From the NCBI GenBank assembly GCA_903844735.1, contig CAIMUX010000095.1, positions 1 to 39,434 on the forward strand: a DNA stretch of 39,434 bases. The letters are read 5' to 3'. The notes below the pieces were generated by a model. The model saw only the letters and a list, made by a program, of their open reading frames with translations, was not told the DNA's origin and ran no database searches. Positions 34,950-39,434 of the stretch are shown here, piece by piece. Source of the stretch: Candidatus Eiseniibacteriota bacterium (GTDB lineage: Bacteria; Eisenbacteria; RBG-16-71-46; CAIMUX01). The translations under genes were made by a program, and so were the position numbers. The number at the start of each line of letters is the position of its first letter. Position 1 is the first letter of the stretch.

Positions 34950-34997
34950 GGGGCTGAACGTCAGGCCTGTCGACACAGGGAAGACAGTGCACCGGTT

Positions 34998-36605
34998 GTG
35001 AGGATGGGGTATGCGGACGAGACATCTCGAGACCCGGCCATGCTGATTCACCATCTCCTGGAGGAGAGTGCGGCGCGATATCCGGACAAGATAGCGGTGA
35101 TTTGCGACGATGTTCGTGAGACATATGCCGGCTTGAATGCGCAGTCCAACCGGCTGGCGGGGTGGCTCATCGGCCAGGGTGTGCTGCCGGGGGATCGGGT
35201 CGCGATCCTTCTGGAGAACAGCCTGGAGTACGTGGTCAGTTACTATGGTGTGCTGAAGGCCGGCGGCGTGGCGGCGCCCCTTGGGGGCGACCTGAAGTCG
35301 GATGGGCTGTTGCGGCTCCTGCACAAGCTGGACGGCAAGGCCCTGATTACCTCGGCGCGCTTTGAGACGTTGGTGCAGAGCGTTGTTCCCGACGCTACGT
35401 CGCTCACGTCGCTGTTGCTGGTCCGACCGACGCGGTCATGGAGCGGCCTATCACCTGCCGCGCATGCCTGGCATGATGCGGTGGGTAGCGGCACCATCGG
35501 CAGTTCTACCGCGAATCCGGCTCTCTCCCTGGACGAAGGGAGCATCGGCAGCATCATTTTCACGTCCGGCTCAACGGGTCAACCCAAGGGTGTGATGCTC
35601 TCCCACCGAAACGTCGTCACCAATACCTCGTCCATCTGCAGTTATCTTGAGCTTTCGTCGACGGATCGTCAGATGGTTGTTCTGCCGTTTCATTACGTGA
35701 TGGGAAAGTCGCTGCTCAATACCCACGTAGCGGTGGGTGGAAGTGTCGTCATCAACAACCGGTTTGCCTTCCCGGCAGACGTGCTCCAGCAGATGGTCCA
35801 AGAAGACGTGACCGGTTTCTCCGGCGTGCCCTCGACCTACGCCTATCTGCTGCACCGGTCGCCGCTGCGCTCGTATCGGGACCGGCTCGACTCCCTCCGC
35901 TATTGCTCTCAGGCTGGAGGGCACCTGGCCTGGCAGATCAAGGAGGAGCTGCTCGGTGCGTTGCCGACTCACACTCGCTTCTTCGTCATGTACGGTGCCA
36001 CTGAAGCGGCCGCGCGGTTGAGTTACGTGGAGCCTGAGCGGCTTCGGGAGAAGCGGGATTCCATCGGCATCCCGATCCAAGGAGTGCTCATGCGTGTGGT
36101 CGATGAGCAAGGGCAGGAGCTCCCCGTCGGCGAGGTCGGCGAGCTGGTTGCCGAGGGGGCGAACATCATGCCCGGGTACTGGCGGGACGCCGAGGCCACG
36201 GCGGTCGCGCTGGATGCCTGCGGTTACCACACCGGGGATCTGGGGTACCGGGACGAGGACGGATACTTCTTTGTCGTCGGGAGGAAGGACAACCAGCTCA
36301 AAGTGGGTGGTCACCGGCTCAATCCTCAGGAGATCGAGGATGCCTTGATCGAGACGGGACTGCTGATGGAAGTCGCGGTGCTCGGCCTGCCGGATCCCCT
36401 GCTGGGACAGCGACTGGCCGCGCTGGCGGTGCCTGCCGGGGATGATGTGGTAGCGGCGGAAATTCTCAGGCGCTGTGCCGAACGGCTCCCCCGTCACAAG
36501 CTGCCGGGACAGATCATGCTGGTGAGGGGTCTTCCGAAGAACACCAATGGTAAGGTTGATCGCGGTCGGTGTCGGGAACTACTGGAGAAGACGCTGGGAG
36601 AGTAG
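34998..36605 (+). CDS. AMP-dependent acyl/aryl-acid ligase (ACS/A-domain family)
   Basis: A protein of about 520-535 residues. It activates a carboxylic acid with ATP and passes it to CoA or, here more likely, to the neighbouring ACP. ANL-family core motifs are all present: SIIFTSGSTGQPKGVMLSH (A3), YGATEAA (A5), TGDLGYRDEDGY (A7), GRKDNQLKVGGHRLNP (A8 hinge) and the catalytic lysine in NTNGKVDR (A10). Family members of the exosortase-associated acyl-CoA ligase type are similar, but I cannot separate subfamilies by eye. Possible starts are GTG 34998, ATG 35004 and ATG 35040; all have weak ribosome-binding sites. Confidence 0.92.
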   Translation: MRMGYADETSRDPAMLIHHLLEESAARYPDKIAVICDDVRETYAGLNAQSNRLAGWLIGQGVLPGDRVAILLENSLEYVVSYYGVLKAGGVAAPLGGDLKSDGLLRLLHKLDGKALITSARFETLVQSVVPDATSLTSLLLVRPTRSWSGLSPAAHAWHDAVGSGTIGSSTANPALSLDEGSIGSIIFTSGSTGQPKGVMLSHRNVVTNTSSICSYLELSSTDRQMVVLPFHYVMGKSLLNTHVAVGGSVVINNRFAFPADVLQQMVQEDVTGFSGVPSTYAYLLHRSPLRSYRDRLDSLRYCSQAGGHLAWQIKEELLGALPTHTRFFVMYGATEAAARLSYVEPERLREKRDSIGIPIQGVLMRVVDEQGQELPVGEVGELVAEGANIMPGYWRDAEATAVALDACGYHTGDLGYRDEDGYFFVVGRKDNQLKVGGHRLNPQEIEDALIETGLLMEVAVLGLPDPLLGQRLAALAVPAGDDVVAAEILRRCAERLPRHKLPGQIMLVRGLPKNTNGKVDRGRCRELLEKTLGE

Positions 36606-36660
36606 CGGACGCAAAGCGCCCACCTCCCGACCACTGGGGAGGCAGGGAAGGAGACGGGGA

Positions 36661-37500
36661 GTGATCAGACTCGGTGCGATTCTGCTGGTGGTTCTGGTGT
36701 TCAGTCAGGTTTCCTGCGAGGGGGGCAGTATGCAGCGGCAGGGCGGTGAGCGTCTGGATTTGAGGAGTCTGCCGGAGGCTACCTGGGAGCGCCTGGCGGC
36801 CAAGAGGATCTACTTTGGCCACCAGTCGGTAGGCCGGAACATTCTCGCCGGGATGGCGGATCTTCTTACCGAGAACCCGCAGATCCGACTGCAGGTGAAG
36901 GATGTCGCCGACTCGGCCGCCACTGGTGGCTCACTGTATCACTGGCAGGTCGGACGGAATGGCGACCCCGCATCGAAGCTTGCCGGTTTTGCCGGATTCA
37001 TGGATGGGGGCGGTGGAGAGAAGGCCGACATCGCGTTCTTCAAGTTCTGCTATGTGGACATCAGTCCAAGGACCAACATTGAGACGCAATTCGCGGCCTA
37101 CCGGGAAGAGATGACGCGGCTACAGCAGCGCTATCCCCGGGTCCATTTTGTCCACGTCACGGTACCTCTGACGGTGTGCCAAGCCGGACTCAAGGCCTGG
37201 GCGAAGGGGCTCCTCGGCAAGTCGCCGGACGGTGCAGAGGCAAACATCAATCGGAACCGCTTTAACGATCTCCTCCTGCAGGAGTTCGGAAAAAGCGGCA
37301 CGGTCTTCGATCTGGCGCGCAGCGAGTCGCTCCGTCCCGACGGCAGCCAGGAGGTGTTCACGAGCAACGGGAAGAGATACCTGGCTCTGTTTCCTGGTTA
37401 CTCGTCTGACGGAGGACATCTGAACGAGATGGGGCGTCGATTGGTGGCGGCGGATCTGCTGCGGTTCTTGGCGAACCTAGAACGGGCGGCTGGCCGCTGA
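36661..37500 (+). CDS. SGNH/GDSL-like hydrolase lipoprotein
   Basis: A 279-residue lipoprotein: a short hydrophobic leader ends in the lipobox QVSC (Cys19). The motif RIYFGHQSVGRNI near residue 50 is the block I region of an atypical SGNH family. Near residue 250, SSDGGHLNEMGRRLVA provides the catalytic Asp-x-x-His. It probably (de)acylates a surface glycan, fitting with an upstream ACP and acyl ligase. GTG 36661 is chosen because AAGGAGACGGGGA lies directly before it; the longer open frame from 36547 overlaps the ligase. It lies 55 bp after the ligase and ends 39 bp before a convergent gene. Confidence 0.8.
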   Translation: MIRLGAILLVVLVFSQVSCEGGSMQRQGGERLDLRSLPEATWERLAAKRIYFGHQSVGRNILAGMADLLTENPQIRLQVKDVADSAATGGSLYHWQVGRNGDPASKLAGFAGFMDGGGGEKADIAFFKFCYVDISPRTNIETQFAAYREEMTRLQQRYPRVHFVHVTVPLTVCQAGLKAWAKGLLGKSPDGAEANINRNRFNDLLLQEFGKSGTVFDLARSESLRPDGSQEVFTSNGKRYLALFPGYSSDGGHLNEMGRRLVAADLLRFLANLERAAGR

Positions 37501-37539
37501 TCTTCCGAGCCTACCCGCGAGTCTGGGTGCGAGGACCTG

Positions 37540-39434
37540 TCACTTCAGCAGCGTCAATCGGCCCGTCGCGACGCCCGTGTTCGTTGTGAGCCGGTAGAGG
37601 TAAACGCCGGACGCTGTCGCAGCACCTTCGTCGTCCCGACCGGTCCACGTCACGGCATGTGCGCCCGCGGCGACTTCACCGTTCACCAGAGTGGCGATCC
37701 GACGCCCTCGCAGGTCAAAGATTGTCAGTTGTGCGCGGCTGGCGTCCGGCAGCGAGAAACGGATCGTGGTGCTGGGATAGAAGGGATTCGGGTAGTTCCG
37801 GCCCAGCGCAAAGACCGGTGCATGGTTGTCGGTTTCGACGGCGTCGGAGACGTCATCGAGGATCGTGCATGGCAGAGGCGAATTGTCGATGGCCCGGGCC
37901 GTGATCTCAGCTCCTCGGGGATCTCCTTCTGCGGACAGGACAAGACGAAGCAGTTCGCCCTGCCCGGCGAGTCCCCGTCCACCGCCGAGTAGAGCTAGCG
38001 CGATATCCAGGCTGTCCGGCGCATTGTTTCGCAAGAACACGGGGGCGACCTGATCGGCGAGCAACGCTCCCGGCAGGACATCGGCGGTGATCTCCGCCGG
38101 TAGGGCGAGGCGCACGCGCAGGCCCTTGCACGATGGGTTGGGCTGGCTCAGCCACAAGGACCAGGTTGCCGGCCCTTCGTGGTGCCAGGTCAGTTCCACC
38201 CCACCGGAGGGATTTGGTGACGAGACGGACTCGCCGTAGTTGATCGCGATGACCATGACATCCTCGAAGTCGGTCCGACCATCGGTCATAGGAATGCCGT
38301 CGGCGGTCCCGTCGTCGGTAGGGCCGATGTCGGTCTCCGGGCCAAAGGTCGGTTCGCCGAGCGCCGCGCCATAGGAAGCGGCCAACGCCGCGACGTCGTC
38401 GTCATCGACAAGCCCGCCGCCGGGTGCCACGCAGTCCCCGAGTCGATAGTCCGTGGCGCGCAACTCGGTCTCCGCGCGCGGACTCCAGTTGCTCGCCAAA
38501 TCGCGGGCAAAGACCTCGTAGTGGTAGACGCCTCGCACCTCCGGGGAGTCGACAAAGCTGCTGTCCGCTGCCGCAAGTGTTGCCACCAGCGACCAGAGCG
38601 TGTCGGCAACGGTGGCCGATCGACTCGCGGGCCGTTGCGGTGGCAGGTTGCCCGGCGCGTCGTCGTAAAGCGGATAGGCTGAATTGCCGTCGGCATCACG
38701 CCAGAGAGCGCGCCAGAGTTCGACCGCGACGACGTCACCCGCAACCCCGTTCCAAGACAGGATGACGGAACTGGCGCCGTGTCTCCTTGTGAAATTGGCT
38801 ACCGGTGCCGGAGCCATCCCGTCGAGCACTGTGATCCGCACGAACGCGGTGTCCGACATGCTGACCGCGTCATGCGCGACATAAGCGAAGCTGTCGATGC
38901 CAGCGAAACCGGGAGCCGGGGCATAGAGGAAACCGCCGTCAAGTTCGAGGGTGAGAGTGCCGTGCCACGGGCCTGCCGTGACCTCGGCGGTCAACAGATC
39001 GCCGTCAAGATCGGTGTCATTGCCCAGGACGCCCGGGGCCGCGACGAGCAGAGGTACATCCTCGTCGGTCGACAGGGTGTCGGCGACGGCGAACGGCGGA
39101 TCGTTGATCGGCAGGACGTGGATCCGCACGAAGGCCGTGTCCGACGAGCTGACGGCGTCACGGGCGATGTACGCAAAGCTGTCGACACCGGCGAAGTTGG
39201 GCGCGGGCGTGTAGAGGAAACCGCCGTCAAGTTCGAGGGTGAGAGTGCCGTGCCACGGGCCTGCCGTGGCCTCGGCGGTCAACGGATCGCCGTCAAGATC
39301 GGTGTCATTGCCCAGGACGCCCGGGGCCGCGACGAGCAGAGGTACATCCTCGTCGGTCGACAGGGTGTCGGCGACGGCGAACGGCGGATCGTTGACCGGT
39401 AGGACGTGGATCCGCACGAACGCGGTGTCCGACA
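37540..39434 (-). CDS. large secreted protein with cadherin-like repeats, cohesin/dockerin-like parts and FlgD/T9SS-like tail (5' end off window)
   Basis: The visible 631 codons are the C-terminal part of a longer protein. They contain at least two tandem cadherin-like (VCBS-like) domains (NDPPFAVADTLSTDEDVPLL ... GNDTDLDGDPLTAE ... DSFAY.A.DAVS.SDTAFVRI). A FN3-like domain follows, then a dockerin-like calcium region (GLVDDDDVAALAASYG ... GRTDFEDVMVIAINYG) and a cohesin-like beta domain (LRVRLALPAEITADVLPGALL). The tail NYPNPFYPSTTIRF ... DLRGRRIATL ... GVYLYRL is FlgD-Ig/T9SS-like. It likely serves adhesion or matrix binding at the cell surface. The gene continues beyond the right edge. Confidence 0.9.
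   Translation of the reverse strand, partial: SDTAFVRIHVLPVNDPPFAVADTLSTDEDVPLLVAAPGVLGNDTDLDGDPLTAEATAGPWHGTLTLELDGGFLYTPAPNFAGVDSFAYIARDAVSSSDTAFVRIHVLPINDPPFAVADTLSTDEDVPLLVAAPGVLGNDTDLDGDLLTAEVTAGPWHGTLTLELDGGFLYAPAPGFAGIDSFAYVAHDAVSMSDTAFVRITVLDGMAPAPVANFTRRHGASSVILSWNGVAGDVVAVELWRALWRDADGNSAYPLYDDAPGNLPPQRPASRSATVADTLWSLVATLAAADSSFVDSPEVRGVYHYEVFARDLASNWSPRAETELRATDYRLGDCVAPGGGLVDDDDVAALAASYGAALGEPTFGPETDIGPTDDGTADGIPMTDGRTDFEDVMVIAINYGESVSSPNPSGGVELTWHHEGPATWSLWLSQPNPSCKGLRVRLALPAEITADVLPGALLADQVAPVFLRNNAPDSLDIALALLGGGRGLAGQGELLRLVLSAEGDPRGAEITARAIDNSPLPCTILDDVSDAVETDNHAPVFALGRNYPNPFYPSTTIRFSLPDASRAQLTIFDLRGRRIATLVNGEVAAGAHAVTWTGRDDEGAATASGVYLYRLTTNTGVATGRLTLLK
38833..39434 (-). repeat. 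288-bp near-identical tandem repeats (cadherin-like units)
   Basis: The junction GATCCGCACGAA recurs at 38833, 39121 and 39409, exactly 288 bp (96 codons) apart. The two complete units differ at about nine of 96 residues. Long stretches are identical at DNA level, which indicates recent duplication. The array continues past the window edge. Confidence 0.9.

Noticed and set aside
1-39434. tRNA or rRNA genes
   Set aside because: No T-loop consensus with matching acceptor stem was seen on either strand, and there is no rRNA-like sequence.

Overview
The window looks like a chromosomal contig of a GC-rich, Gram-negative, probably uncultured bacterium. The surface proteins carry lipoboxes, 'GxCC' cysteine repeats, cadherin-like and InlB-like repeats, and a C-terminal FlgD/T9SS-like tail (YPNP ... 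GRxVRxL ... GxYLxRL). Two proteins carry PEP-CTERM sorting signals. This mix is what I would expect from the FCB side of the tree, for example Candidatus Eisenbacteria or Krumholzibacteria. That placement is inference; there is no marker gene in the window.

Layout, left to right. Positions 1-252 hold the end of a 42-bp palindrome-containing tandem array. It is followed by a non-coding stretch, a decayed transposase 3' end (737-1012) and a large lipoprotein gene (1081-2838, minus). After about 700 bp without genes comes a solitary AAA+ ATPase with a winged-helix tail (3550-4836, minus) and nested inverted repeats in front of it. The 4837-5581 gap contains a perfect hairpin, three direct repeats in strict 32-bp phase, and a near-consensus sigma-54 promoter that drives a frameshifted helical gene. 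recQ (6361-8274) and a tiny lipoprotein converge next to it.

Positions 8692-16988 (minus) are one tight operon: a HTH-PTS EIIA regulator followed by HyfB-, HyfC-, HyfE-, HyfF- and HyfG-like subunits and a fused HyfH-HyfI subunit. This is a complete membrane-bound group-4-hydrogenase/complex-I-like machine. However, its large subunit has lost all four NiFe cysteines and there are no maturation genes, so it is an Ehr-type (energy-converting-hydrogenase-related) ion-pumping oxidoreductase of unknown substrate. It has its own sigma-70 promoter. Upstream lie a secreted protein and a PMT-type glycosyltransferase (17105-20054, minus).

Positions 20278-25849 hold two PEP-CTERM proteins flanking a small conserved protein, a TlpA-like thioredoxin, a GGQ release-factor-like protein, a CheW protein interrupted by a CZB zinc domain, and a decayed four-helix-bundle (IVP) gene. 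A 1623-residue surface protein follows, with its own promoter. Positions 31600-37500 (plus) form a compact cluster of asparagine synthase, NAD-synthetase-like ammonia ligase, acyl carrier protein, acyl-AMP ligase and SGNH-like lipoprotein. It is plausibly an amidation/acylation module for a surface glycan or small molecule. The right edge cuts into a large secreted protein with near-identical 288-bp cadherin-like repeats.

The two most interesting systems are the cysteine-less hydrogenase-like complex with its EIIA-type regulator, and the AsnB-NadE-ACP-ligase-SGNH cluster near the PEP-CTERM proteins.
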